Shown here in pieces: positions 52,044 to 60,390 of a stretch of DNA of 64,000 nt; the stretch's first letter is position 1; every line of letters starts with the position of its first letter. The DNA is from WHSW01 sp963729075. Its GTDB lineage: Bacteria > Actinomycetota > Thermoleophilia > Solirubrobacterales > 70-9. The position numbers and the translations under genes are program-made. The DNA lies in contig CAVSMU010000012.1 of NCBI GenBank assembly GCA_963729075.1, positions 62,001-126,000 on the forward strand. The letters are read 5' to 3'. Below the pieces are notes generated by a model. That model did no database searches, was not told the origin of the DNA, and saw nothing but the letters and a program-made list of their open reading frames with translations.

Positions 52044-52814
52044 CTAGAGCAGCCCCGCGAGAATGTGCTCGGTGCCGCGGATGTGCTTGCGCATCAGCGG
52101 GACCGCGTGGCCGGCGTCGCGCTCGCGCAGCAGGCGGACCAGGCTTCGGTGTTGGGCGTTGGAGTGGGTCAGTACCTCCTCGGGGTGCGCGATGCGCCCG
52201 ATCAGGTCGCTCATCTGGCCCTGCACCTCGGTCATCTTGGTGACCAGGTGCGGCGAGCGGGCCGCCTCTGCGACGCCGATGTGAAAGCGGATGTCGGCGC
52301 GCCGGTACTCCTCGAAGTCACCGGGCGCCGCCATTCGCTCGACCAGGCCGTCGAGGCCGTCGAGGTCGGTGCGCTCGGCCCGCTCGGCAGCGAGAATCAC
52401 GGCGCCGGCCTCGATCGCGACGCGGTGATCGAGCACGGCCCGAGCGTCGCGACCGAGCGGGTCCTCTGCGCGCTCGTGCAGCGGCGGCCGCTCGGCTACG
52501 AAGGCGCCGCCGAAGCGCCCTCGGATCGAGATCAGGTGGCCCGACTCGATCAGCGCGGCCAGCGCCAGGCGCACGGTGGAGCGCGAGATCCGCAGCTCCT
52601 CGGCAAGCCGGCGCTCGGGGGGCAGCTTGCTGCCCGGCGCGAGCAGGCCGACCCGGATCGCGGTTCCGAGCCGCTCCACGGTCTCCTCGAAGGGGGTCGG
52701 GGGGCGCACTGGCACAAAGACCGCCTCCACGGCGGCCTCGCGTTTCACTGAAGGCCGTCGGGCCGGGCGGCCGGAGGCCTCCGAACGGCCATCCTCCGGG
52801 CTAATCCTCGGCAC
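52044..52814 (-). CDS. FadR-type GntR-family regulator (FCD domain)
   Basis: 256 residues from GTG 52814 (internal GTGs possible). The winged HTH includes LPPERRLAEELRISRSTVRL and SIRGRFGGAFV. The FCD effector domain shows EYRRADIRFHIGVAEA, NAQHRSLVRLL and PLMRKHIRGTEHIL, which provide the Asp/His/His/His metal set. It likely responds to an organic acid. It is the last of a same-strand set with a hypothetical gene and an amino-acid permease and may control them. Confidence 0.85.
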   Translation of the reverse strand: MPRISPEDGRSEASGRPARRPSVKREAAVEAVFVPVRPPTPFEETVERLGTAIRVGLLAPGSKLPPERRLAEELRISRSTVRLALAALIESGHLISIRGRFGGAFVAERPPLHERAEDPLGRDARAVLDHRVAIEAGAVILAAERAERTDLDGLDGLVERMAAPGDFEEYRRADIRFHIGVAEAARSPHLVTKMTEVQGQMSDLIGRIAHPEEVLTHSNAQHRSLVRLLRERDAGHAVPLMRKHIRGTEHILAGLL

Positions 52815-52892
52815 CGTCTAGCTCCGCTGAAAATACTCGAGCCGGTCGCGCCCATTGAGAGCAGCGATGACCATAGATCCGTCTCGTGATGC

Positions 52893-53582
52893 TCAACGTG
52901 GCGGGCGTCCGGCCAGGAGGTAGCGTGCACGCGCGAGCTCTTCGCGTAGTGGCCCGACCTCCGTCCCGTACAGGGGTGAGTCGCCCGACGCGAGCAGCGA
53001 TTCGACAAAGGCCACCCCTCGCACACCTGCATCGCCACTTTGCAGCAGGCGACCAATCTCGTGCAGCGGCGCTGCGACGGCCCGCAACACGCTGAGGTGG
53101 TAGATCGGGAAGGGTGGCCGGGAGCGTGGGTTAGTGGCCGCCTCCGCTAGTCGCTCGATTCTCTGAGCGAGGGCGGCTTGGTGGCGCGCGGCTCCCAGCC
53201 GTTGCAGCTCGCGCTCGATGGCCGCTAGCGGTAGCTGCTGTTCGCCGTCGATGATCAGCTGGCGGCAGATCCCTCTCTTGCGCGAGGCGAGGTACGCGAT
53301 CCGGAGTCCCAGCACGATCTGTACCGCGACGCAGGCGAGTGCGAGCGCGAGCGGTAGGGCAAGCGCTGCGTTCTCGAGCAGCACTATGAGGTCGGCTGCT
53401 AGGACCGCGCCGATGGTGAGGGCCTGCACCCTGGCGGCCTGGGACGAGTCGAGAACGGCCACGAGCGGGTGTGCTGGGCCAAGCGTCGCCTCGGCGTACG
53501 CCCGCTCGACTTCCTTTGTCGGCTGCTTGGGAGGATGGGCGCCCGGTCGTGGTGAGAAGGTGGTTGGCATGGCGTGATCCAT
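52893..53582 (-). CDS. Hypothetical protein with two membrane helices
   Basis: 229 residues from ATG 53582 (ATG 53570 possible). After a Pro-rich start, ADLIVLLENAALALPLALAL and CVAVQIVLGLRIAYLA form a helical membrane hairpin, and the C-terminal ~130 residues are soluble and helical (QLPLAAIERELQRLG, RERIERLAEAA-like). It lies 104 bp downstream of the permease on the same strand. No family recognised. Confidence 0.6.
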   Translation of the reverse strand: MDHAMPTTFSPRPGAHPPKQPTKEVERAYAEATLGPAHPLVAVLDSSQAARVQALTIGAVLAADLIVLLENAALALPLALALACVAVQIVLGLRIAYLASRKRGICRQLIIDGEQQLPLAAIERELQRLGAARHQAALAQRIERLAEAATNPRSRPPFPIYHLSVLRAVAAPLHEIGRLLQSGDAGVRGVAFVESLLASGDSPLYGTEVGPLREELARARYLLAGRPPR

Positions 53583-53686
53583 GCCGACCAGTCTTCCCGG
53601 CTCGCCCCGCCAGAAATTGTACGCCTCCAAGTCGGCCTGCGCGACGACCGATCGCACAACGCCCCCGCAAGGGAGCTGCAGGGAAA

Positions 53687-55265
53687 CTAGTCTCGGGTGA
53701 CTTCGTCTTCTTCGAGCGTCCGCACCGGCCCCTGGTACTTGTCCTTGGCCGAGATCAGGTACCAGATCCCGAAGATGAGCGGGATCACGATCGCCAGTGG
53801 CGTGTAGTTCACGAGGCTCGTGTCGAATCCGTCGTTCCATGGCAGGCCGGCCGGCGTGTAGGGCAGGTTGAGGCTGTAGACGACGACGATCACGAAGATG
53901 ATCGCAAGGATGTTCACCACCCTGTAGCGGCTTCCCAGAGTCCAAGGCCCGGGCTCGAAATCGTCGCCCTTCCGCAGCCGCAGATACACCGGGATGATGT
54001 AGGCCAGATAGAGACCGACCGTGCAGATCCCGGTCAGCGCGAAGAATGCGAACGGGTAGTCGTTCTTGCCGAACAGCGCCGGGATGGCGATGATCGCCGA
54101 GAAGACAGAGACTGCGATCACGGCATTGAACGGGACCCGGTCGCGGTTGACACGCCGGAAGATGTTCCAGCCTGGCATGCCGCGGTCGCGCGAGAAGGCG
54201 TACCAGGTCCGCGAGGCGCTGGTCAGCCCCGCCGCGCCGCAGAAGAGCTGCCCGACGGTGGCGATCAGGATCACAAGCTTCGCGGCCCACGAGTCCAACG
54301 CGCTCTCGAAGATCGAAAACACGGTCCCGGCGCCGTCGTTGACGGCGGCCACGTCACTGGCCGCGAACAGGAACGCCGAGCAGCACGAACCAGCCGATCA
54401 GAGCGGAGAAGAAGACGGAGCGCCAGACGCCCTGCGCCGCGCTGATCGCCGCACCCTTGGTTTCCTCCGCGGTGTGGGCGGAGGCGTCGTAGCCGGTCTG
54501 CGTGTACATCGTCAGCAGGAAGCCGATCGGCAGCACCAGGAACCAGTAGCCGAAGTTGCTGGTGGAGCCGTCGTGGAGGCCGGAGTTATTGATCCGCTCA
54601 CCGAAGACGAAGCTGAAGCTCTGGTGCTGGTCGGGGACGAAGACCAGGATCAGCAGGATGACCGCGACGCCGAGCAGGTGCCAGCCGACCGAGATGCTGT
54701 TCAGCAGCGCCAAGAATCGGTCGGCGAAGATGTTGACCACGGTGTAGAGGAGCAGGATGAGGGCGAAGAGGAGCCACGTCTCGCCGAGGATGTGCACCGA
54801 GTCGCCGAAGTTGACCCCGAAGATGTCGAGGCCGTAGAGGCCGAGCAGCGCATTGAGGAAGAGGGCCGCACCATAGGCCACAGAGGCGACGATCCCGATC
54901 AGCCCGACGATGTTGAACCAGCCGGTCATCCAGCTCCAGCCCTTGCCGCCGAGGTCATGCGCCCACCAATAGGGGCCGCCGGCGGTCGGGTACTTCGAGG
55001 TCAGCTCGGCCATCGAGATGGCCACCATGAGCACGAAGCCGCAGATCACCGGCCAGCCGATCGAGGCGGCAATCGGGCCGCCGTTCTGCCAGGCGAACGG
55101 GAAGGCGGTAAACGTCCCGGCGAGGACCGAGATGATCGTGAACGAGATCGCGAAGTTGGTGAACGCGCTCCAGCCACGGTTGAGCTCCTGCTTGTAGCCG
55201 AGCTCGGCGAGCCTCGCCTCGTCGTCGGTCGGTGTCGGCGTCCTCGGCGGTTCGGCTGCCTCCAC
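53687..55265 (-). CDS. APC-superfamily amino-acid permease, frameshifted at about 54375
   Basis: From ATG 55265: a soluble start, then GWSAFTNFAISFTIISVLAG, the typical APC helix 1, and YPTAGGPYWWAHDLGG. The frame ends at GWFVLLGV; the expected continuation AFLFAASDVAAVNDG is one frame over after a surplus base near 54375. Then SASRTWYAFSRDRGMPGWN and four more helices follow. Corrected length 525, usual for GABA/amino-acid/choline permeases of the BAT1/UGA4 type. Imports an amine or amino acid; the GntR gene downstream may regulate it. Confidence 0.85.
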
Positions 55266-55512
55266 TGCTACCTCCTCGTTCGATCCATCATTTGGGATGG
55301 AATGGTCCAGCCGTCCGACCTGTTGCGCGCAACCCTATTCTTGAAGCTGGATGGCTGTCAAGGCCCCGCCGGACGACGCCGGGCACGGGGCCAATCGTGG
55401 CCGCTCAGATCGTCGGGTTGGAGCGGCGACCGCCGTGCGGTAGCGTGGGAGCGACGGCCTTCGCCTCATAGACTCCTATGGGCTCCCTGGCTGACGTGGC
55501 GGCAGTCGCCGC

Positions 55513-55705
55513 TCAGCCCACGCCGCCTCGGTACGCGAGCCGCATCGCGGCGTGGAACGCTTGATCGGCCGGGCCAGTGCTCGCGCAGCAGGGACGGGCT
55601 ACCCGAGCCGAGTGCATAGCGAAACGCCAGCGCCGCGATGAGCCACGGCATCGAGCGCCGGACGACGTGGAGGTAGTCGGGGGCTCGGTCGACTTCTGAC
55701 TTCAC
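55513..55705 (-). CDS. Possible 63-residue small protein with one base insertion
   Basis: GTG 55705 begins KSEVDRAPDYLHVVRRSMPW; after LLREHWPG sense continues one frame over as DQAFHAAMRLAYRGGVG to a stop at 55513. Removing one base near 55565 gives 64 codons. No family recognised. It lies 37 bp downstream of the antiporter on the same strand. The remaining gap 55266-55512 shows only the permease promoter region. Confidence 0.4.
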
Positions 55706-55741
55706 CCCGACGACGCCGGGGCGGCCCCGAGAAAGCGCGAC

Positions 55742-57070
55742 TCAGCGACGCAACAGCCTCCGTGTCAGGGTGGTCGCCGTGGTCCCATGGATACAGATGG
55801 AGACAACGACGCACACGATCGTCGTCCAGACCACGACGTTGGTCTCCCCCATCGACAGCGCACCCGAGCCGGCGACGATCGCCGCATAGAACAGAGCGGC
55901 GACTCCGCGAACCCCGAAGAAGGCGAGAAAGACCCTTTCGCGACGTGATGCGAGCCCCGGTCCGCTCGTGCCCAGTACGAGTGCGGGACGGATGACGAAG
56001 ATGAGCAGCGGAGCCAGCAGCCATCCGCTCCACCCCGGAGCCGCCAGTCCCTCACGCGTGAGCATCGAGCCCAGAAGAAGAAGGACGAGCAGCTCCAGAA
56101 GCGTCCCGGCGACCTCCGCCCCGCGGTGGATTCTGGCGTTGATCTCGTGCTCGAACTCATAGCGGCGAAAGGCGACGCCCGCTACGAACAGCGCGATGAG
56201 CCCGTAGGAGCCGACGAGCTCCGAGAGTCCATACACGAAGAGGATGATCGCGATCGCAGCGAAACCGTCGAACTCATGCGAGAACAGCCCGCGCACCCGA
56301 GCCCGAGTCACCAGCCACGCGGCCCCGCCGCCGAGCACAGCCCCGAGGACGACGGCTACGCCAACCGAGTAGAGAACGTCCGCCCAGATCCATTCACCGA
56401 TCCACGATGTGCCGCCCTCAGTCGCGATGAAGAGACCGACGACGACGAACGGAGACGCGAGTCCGTCGTTGATCGCGGCCTCGGTGTGCAGGGAGAACCG
56501 TGGTTCTCCGACCGGCTCGGATCCCGGCGGCCCGAGCCCGACGTCGCCAGCCAGGACAGGATCGGTCGGAGCGAGAACCGCACCGAGGAGCACCGCCGCT
56601 CCGAAGGACAGCCCCATTGCGTAGTAGCCGAAGAGAGAGATCAGCGCCACTGTCAGCGGCATGACGACGAGGATGAGGATCGCGACCGAGATCATCGATC
56701 GCCTTCGCACGTAGCGCTCGACAGTGAGACCCGCGGAGAACACGGCGACGACCAGGGCGAGTTCCGACAGTCGCTCGATCAGCCCGTGATCGCTCAGCGG
56801 GTCGATCGGTGACACGTCCAGGATGGACATCGCAACGGCACCGAGGGCGCCTAGGAGCACATAGATCAGGGCGGCCGAGAAAGCTCGCTCGCGCTGCTGA
56901 GACAGCGCGGCTATCCCGGCGGCCAGTGCCAGACCGAGGCCGAGCAGTCCGAGGACGTAGAGATCACCGCCGTGGAATCCCTCGCTCAGGGCTAGCGGCA
57001 CTGGGGCAGCCTCCCGCGGGCGGTCGAGCGTCGGAGCGCTGGAAGTGCCGGCGGGTCGGCCTTGTTCCAT
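55742..57070 (-). CDS. Sodium/proton antiporter, CPA1 (NhaP-like) family
   Basis: 442 residues from ATG 57070. About 12 membrane helices. The ion-binding region GAVLAPTDPVLAGDVG (TDP plus Asp) and TEAAINDGLASPFVV (the ND motif) are diagnostic of CPA1 exchangers. FFGVRGVAALFYAAIV is the conserved late helix. No regulatory C-terminal domain. Exchanges Na+ or K+ for H+ for pH and salt homeostasis. Confidence 0.88.
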   Translation of the reverse strand: MEQGRPAGTSSAPTLDRPREAAPVPLALSEGFHGGDLYVLGLLGLGLALAAGIAALSQQRERAFSAALIYVLLGALGAVAMSILDVSPIDPLSDHGLIERLSELALVVAVFSAGLTVERYVRRRSMISVAILILVVMPLTVALISLFGYYAMGLSFGAAVLLGAVLAPTDPVLAGDVGLGPPGSEPVGEPRFSLHTEAAINDGLASPFVVVGLFIATEGGTSWIGEWIWADVLYSVGVAVVLGAVLGGGAAWLVTRARVRGLFSHEFDGFAAIAIILFVYGLSELVGSYGLIALFVAGVAFRRYEFEHEINARIHRGAEVAGTLLELLVLLLLGSMLTREGLAAPGWSGWLLAPLLIFVIRPALVLGTSGPGLASRRERVFLAFFGVRGVAALFYAAIVAGSGALSMGETNVVVWTTIVCVVVSICIHGTTATTLTRRLLRR

Positions 57071-57417
57071 CGCCACCAACCGGAGCGCGTCACGGAGACG
57101 ACAACTGCGCGGCGCCAACGGGCGATCGCCACCATTAGGTCCGAAGCTGGCGCTGACGACGAAACGTGAGGAGCTAGCGGAGCAATCAAGGAAACCCTCC
57201 CATGGTCGACGACGATTTCGCCGACCAGGCTTCCCGGCACTCCGCAAAGGATGCTATCGCGCCACTGTGCGCTGCCGAGGCCAGCTATCCGCCGCGGTTC
57301 GACCCAGAACCCGACCCGCGGGGTTCGCTAGAGACTCACGCGAACGAGAGTCCGCCGCCGACTCGGGACCAAGCCTCGGGTCCTCTCATCAGCCCAACAT
57401 CATCGCCGGGGCCAAGT
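57071..57417. other. Non-coding or degraded stretch upstream of the antiporter
   Basis: No frame makes protein sense. It should contain the antiporter promoter; no confident -10/-35 pair is visible. It ends where a transporter gene fragment begins. Confidence 0.4.
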
Positions 57418-57703
57418 CGTCCTTCCTACAGGGCGACGAGTGGGCCTGCGCGGCCGGAATCGCCGCGATCCTGCTCGGCGCGGCGATCGTCTTCCTCTTC
57501 CCCAAGCGTGATGAGGAGGAGGCACTGCTCACTGGGTACCACGCCGAGGGCAGTTCAGGCCGTTGACGGCCGTACGGGAGCCCACGAAAGACGTGGACCC
57601 CCGCGACGTGGACGGCGTCGATTGTCTGGTCACGGGTCAGGATCAGCGCCGGCCGCCGCTTCAAGTCGGGCGGCTCGTGCCACCAGACCTCGCCGCGCCT
57701 CAC
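57389..57703 (-). pseudogene. Truncated MazF/PemK-like toxin gene
   Basis: GTG 57703 overlaps the antitoxin stop (GTGA). VRRGEVWWHEPPDLKRRPAL followed by ILTRDQ is the N-terminal strand pair of PemK/MazF ribonucleases. After about residue 30 the homology ends and the frame runs antisense through the MFS fragment. The catalytic C-terminal part is therefore missing. Confidence 0.6.
57418..57566 (+). pseudogene. 3' fragment of a DHA2-type MFS efflux gene
   Basis: About 48 codons: a final membrane helix (AAGIAAILLGAAIVFLFPKR) and the tail DEEEALLTGYHAEGSSGR, as at the C-terminus of 14-helix MFS exporters. No upstream remainder exists in any frame, so the gene was truncated by a rearrangement. 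Confidence 0.55.
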
Positions 57704-57903
57704 GACGAGCTGTCGTCCTCCCAGGAGAACCCCGCCGCCGCCTCTCCTTCGTCGAGCCGCTTGAGCGTGGCAGCGGACGACGCCCGCACGAACGCGGACA
57801 GGTTCCCCCACTCGTCGATGATGTCCCCGGGCTCGGAGCTTTCGACCGCCGCCAGCAGTCGCTCGGCCTGCTCCTCGGTCAATGCTTCGACTCGTTCGCG
57901 CAA
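57700..57903 (-). CDS. MazE-like antitoxin, now without an intact toxin
   Basis: 67 residues from TTG 57903; an ATG 31 bp... further upstream (MTAKEN) is out of frame by one base, so the true N-terminus may be longer. RVEALTEEQAERLLAAVESS and DEWGNLSAFVRASSAATLKR are typical of antitoxins paired with PemK/MazF in actinobacteria. It is followed by the truncated toxin with a 4-bp overlap. Confidence 0.6.
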   Translation of the reverse strand: MRERVEALTEEQAERLLAAVESSEPGDIIDEWGNLSAFVRASSAATLKRLDEGEAAAGFSWEDDSSS

Positions 57904-58119
57904 TTCTCCTTGGCGGTCATCCGGTCCAAACCGTAGCCGACTGCGGTTGACCCCATCAAGGGGACAGGCTTTTGCTGCGCCGTCGCCGCGTCATGCCGGG
58001 CTCCGGGCGTTACCCAATGGGCAGGGAAGGGCGATCCCCTGCCCAAATCGCTCCGGGTCGTGCCTGATCCGATCCGGTCGCCTCGAAAGAGCGAGCCGCC
58101 GAAAACGGCTCTAGAAAGC

Positions 58120-58147
58120 CGAAAGGGCGGCTCTTGCCGCCCTTTCG
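58120..58147 (-). terminator. Terminator hairpin beside the tRNA-Gly fragment
   Basis: CGAAAGGGCGGC (58120-58131) and GCCGCCCTTTCG (58136-58147) form a perfect 12-bp stem with a TCTT loop. On the minus strand it is followed by GGCTTTC, as expected for a tRNA terminator. Confidence 0.75.
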
Positions 58148-58154
58148 CTGCCGC

Positions 58155-58193
58155 ATGGCAACCAGACGCTCTAGCCAACTGAGCTACAGCCGC
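58155..58193 (-). tRNA. tRNA-Gly (GCC) 5' half only
   Basis: On the minus strand: acceptor strand GCGGCTG, D-arm region TAGCTCAGTTGGCTAGAGC, anticodon 5' strand TCTGG and loop TTGCCAT. No 3' anticodon strand, T-arm or acceptor follows; the terminator hairpin comes 7 nt later. The break at the anticodon loop fits loss of DNA at an integrase core site. Between 57904 and 58119 I see nothing else. Confidence 0.75.
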
Positions 58194-58281
58194 GCGGTGC
58201 CGGATTCTAGCTCGCGGCCTACGGTTCCGGCGATCCGTGAGTCGCTGGCGGACGGGCTCGAGGCGGTCGTCTGGACCGTTT

Positions 58282-58316
58282 CCCATCCCTGCCCATCCCT
58301 GCCCATCCCTGCCCAT
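58282..58316. repeat. Tandem 10-bp repeat (CCCATCCCTG) x 3.5
   Basis: Three exact copies at 58282, 58292 and 58302 plus CCCAT at 58312. It marks the junction between the tRNA-Gly side and the relaxase tail. Confidence 0.85.
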
Positions 58317-58317
58317 T

Positions 58318-58770
58318 GGAGGGCGCGATCGAATCGACGAGCGGCTGCGCGGCGAGCTCGAGCACGCGCCGACGGCTGAGCTGGTGGCCGAGGTCGCCGG
58401 TGCGGCGTCCGAGCCCGGCGGCTGGCGAGCCGCCGCGATCGAGCGGGCGCTCGCCGAGCGACGCAGGGCGACCGTAGAGGCGGCGCTCGCCCTGCAGCCT
58501 CGCTACATCGTCGACGCGCTCGGCCCGCGGCCAGCGGGTGTTCACGCCCGGCTCGAATGGGAACGGGCCGTCGACCGCGTCGAGGTACTGCGCCAGCGGC
58601 TCGGGGTGCGCGACCGCGAGCGGGCGCTTGGCAAGGCTCCGAGAGAGGTACGGGCACGCGTCGCCTGGCGCCAGGCCGCGCAGGAGATCGAGGCGCTGCG
58701 CGGGCGGCTAGCTGAGCGCGGTGCCTCGCGCCAGCGCCGCCGGTCGGCCGGAATCGGGCTGGAGCTTTGA
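58318..58770 (+). pseudogene. 3' remnant of a MobF-type relaxase/helicase from a conjugative element
   Basis: About 150 residues: RYIVDALGPRPAGVHARLEW, ERAVDRVEVLRQRLGVRDRE and RALGKAPREVRARVAWRQAA. This spacing (ALGPRP ... W..A...IE.YR.R.GV.D...ALG) is the C-terminal tail of actinobacterial ICE relaxases. No start codon or catalytic N-terminus is present; sense begins right after the 10-bp repeats. Its stop overlaps the excisionase start (TTTGA/ATGA-type). Confidence 0.6.
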
Positions 58771-58973
58771 GAGGGTCCGACCTCAGCCCGGCTTCCCGGT
58801 TGTCGCTTACCAAACGCGAGGCGGCAGGCGTCCTCGGGATCTCGGTCGACTCGTTCGAGCGCTACGTCCAGCACGAACTCCGCGTCGTCCGCTTGGGTCG
58901 CCTCAGGCTCTTCCCGGTCTCGGAAATCGAGCGGTGGATCGCGGAAAGTGCGGAGAGGCCGCCGGATCCGTGA
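58767..58973 (+). CDS. Excisionase-family HTH protein of the remnant element
   Basis: 68 residues from TTG 58767. RLSLTKREAAGVLGISVDSF and VVRLGRLRLFPVSEIERWIA form the HTH_17 excisionase fold. Order relaxase tail - xis - int is the standard 3' module of actinobacterial ICEs. The gene is intact, but its integrase is truncated. Confidence 0.72.
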   Translation: MRGSDLSPASRLSLTKREAAGVLGISVDSFERYVQHELRVVRLGRLRLFPVSEIERWIAESAERPPDP

Positions 58974-59248
58974 CTACGGCGAGGACTAGCCTCCTGGTTG
59001 GGCACCACGAGGTGGCAGCAAAGCGAGGACACCAAGGGATCGTCGAGCGCCACGCCCGCGGTTGCGCAAGCCGCGACGGCGGCCGTTGTAACTGCGAACC
59101 GTCCTACGAAGCCTGGATCAGCGTCAAGGAGGGCACCGGCTATCGGAAGCTCCGCCGGACCTTCAGCCGGTTCAGTGGTCCGCTGCTCCGCACGATGCAG
59201 GAACGCCCGCCCGGCCCCGGCCGCTGGCACGCCGTGCTCCGGCCGTGA
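58970..59248 (+). pseudogene. Truncated tyrosine integrase (N-terminal arm domain only)
   Basis: GTG 58970 overlaps the excisionase stop (GTGA). GIVERHARGCASRDGGRCNC and EPSYEAWISVKEGTGYRKLR are the N-terminal signature of ICE integrases. After about residue 65 homology fades and the frame stops at 59248, just before the second SnoaL leader. No catalytic domain remains. Confidence 0.65.
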
Positions 59249-59272
59249 GTTCAACTAGTGCCGGCGTCCGAC

Positions 59273-59318
59273 GCGAGATACTGCGCGGGCGATGTCGCAG
59301 GAGAATGTCGAGATCGTG
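59273..59318 (+). repeat. SnoaL-array leader repeat, copy 2
   Basis: It carries the same GATACT-containing leader and start region as 50368-50413, 8.9 kb away. It begins 25 bp after the truncated integrase ends. Confidence 0.75.
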
Positions 59319-59693
59319 GAGGCGTCGTATGAGGCGTTTGCCCGTGGAGGGCTTGATCGGTACATGGAGCACTTCACCGACGACGTCGAGTACCGCCAGG
59401 TACTTGGCGAGATGGCGGGCGTTCCGTGTCACGGCAAGGACGCCGTGCGGGCATGGCTTCAGGACTGGATCGACATGTTCGACGGGTTCTGGATGGAGCT
59501 GGTGGAACTGGTCGACGCCGGTGGGGTCACCGTGTTCACAGCTGAGCGGTTCGGCGGACGCGCCCGGTCCAGCGGCGTTGAAACGGATCAGGCCAACTGG
59601 ACGGTCTTCACCATTCGCGACGGGAAGATCGCGCGTGGCCACGAGTACCCGACCCGTGAACAGGCCCTCGAAGCCGCCGGGCTGGCGGAGTAG
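59292..59693 (+). CDS. SnoaL-like (NTF2-fold) protein, array 2 member 1
   Basis: 133 residues: MSQENVEIVEASYEAFARGG ... DDVEYRQVLGEMAG ... WTVFTIRDGKIARGHEYPTR ... ALEAAGLAE. Full-length member with the same ends as the array at 50.4 kb. Leaderless start 9 nt after GATACT. Ligand unknown. Confidence 0.8.
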   Translation: MSQENVEIVEASYEAFARGGLDRYMEHFTDDVEYRQVLGEMAGVPCHGKDAVRAWLQDWIDMFDGFWMELVELVDAGGVTVFTAERFGGRARSSGVETDQANWTVFTIRDGKIARGHEYPTREQALEAAGLAE

Positions 59694-59714
59694 GCGATGT
59701 CGCGGGAGAACGTG
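59670..59714 (+). repeat. SnoaL junction repeat, copy D
   Basis: GAAGCCGCCGGGCTGGCGGA, GTAGGCG, ATGTCGCGGGAGAACGTGG. Confidence 0.75.
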
Positions 59715-59921
59715 GACCTGGTCCGCAGGATGGCGGAGGTCTGGAACGAGGCGGGCTGGGAAGGCGTCGCTGATCAGGGCCTGCTCCATCCAGATGTCGA
59801 GTACCACGACGACAGGAGATGGTGGGGGTTCCTCTGTCGCGTGAAGGAGCGGCAGATCACCTACATCCAGGCGTACCTCAAGCCTGAGCAGGCCCTCGAA
59901 GCCGCCGGGCTGTCGGAGTAG
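59697..59921 (+). CDS. Internally deleted SnoaL-like protein, array 2 member 2
   Basis: 74 residues, about 55 fewer than its neighbours. The normal start (MSRENVDLVRRMAEVWNEAG, HPDVEYHDD) jumps to ERQITYIQAYLKPEQALEAAGLSE (ends: YLKPEQ, ALEAAGLSE). The middle strands of the fold are missing, but frame and both ends are kept. Probably non-functional or a partial domain. Confidence 0.65.
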   Translation: MSRENVDLVRRMAEVWNEAGWEGVADQGLLHPDVEYHDDRRWWGFLCRVKERQITYIQAYLKPEQALEAAGLSE

Positions 59922-59975
59922 GCGATGTCGCAGGAGAACGTGTGGGCAGTGCCCGGCGGCTGTTCACGACGTTGA
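59898..59975 (+). repeat. SnoaL junction repeat, copy E, with aborted SnoaL start
   Basis: GAAGCCGCCGGGCTGTCGGA, GTAGGCG, ATGTCGCAGGAGAACGT. The new ORF (ATG 59925) reads MSQENVWAVPGGCSRR and stops at 59975; an unrelated gene follows. Confidence 0.7.
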
Positions 59976-60078
59976 GGTGCTGGGCGCGTGAGCGATGAGG
60001 GCTGTCGGGAGAATGCACCCGGCCCTATCCAAAGGCATAGAGTGGGACGAAACTCCTGACCGACCTGGAGGTATTGCC

Positions 60079-60372
60079 ATGCGGTTCGCGATCATCTACC
60101 GGCCCGGCAACAACCCCGCACCTCCCGAGCAGATCCCGGACCTGGTCCAAGCTGCGGGGGACTGGATGGAACGGCACGGGGACCGCTTCGAAGCGATCGA
60201 GTTCTTCGTCGGCGGGGGCGGCTTTGGGATCATCGATACCGACGAGCCTGACGTAGCTCAGCGCCTGATCGCCGAGAATCCGTTCACCCCCTTCGCCGAG
60301 ATCGAGATCCGGCCTTTGATCGATCCGGCGGCGGCGCTCGGCATCCTGCAGGAGGCGTACTCGAACCGCTGA
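60079..60372 (+). CDS. DUF3303/YciI-like small alpha+beta protein inserted within SnoaL array 2
   Basis: 97 residues from ATG 60079 with GGAGGT at 60067-60072. MRFAIIYRPGNNPAPPEQIP ... WMERHGDRFEAIEFFVGGGG ... IENPFTPF-like segment ... EIEIRPLIDPAAAL: the pattern of ferredoxin-like proteins used as small isomerase or regulatory subunits. Bounded by an aborted SnoaL start (59925) and an orphan SnoaL tail (60391). Function unknown. Confidence 0.68.
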   Translation: MRFAIIYRPGNNPAPPEQIPDLVQAAGDWMERHGDRFEAIEFFVGGGGFGIIDTDEPDVAQRLIAENPFTPFAEIEIRPLIDPAAALGILQEAYSNR

Positions 60373-60390
60373 TCTCAGGCCGAAGCCCGC

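Noticed and set aside
43869..58193. Split or trans-spliced tRNA genes
   Set aside because: Trans-spliced tRNAs are archaeal/eukaryotic, the three halves are from three different tRNAs and do not complement each other, and mobile-element genes adjoin them.
58282..58316. Iteron-type replication origin
   Set aside because: Only 3.5 copies of a 10-bp unit, no replication gene nearby, and it sits at a rearrangement junction.
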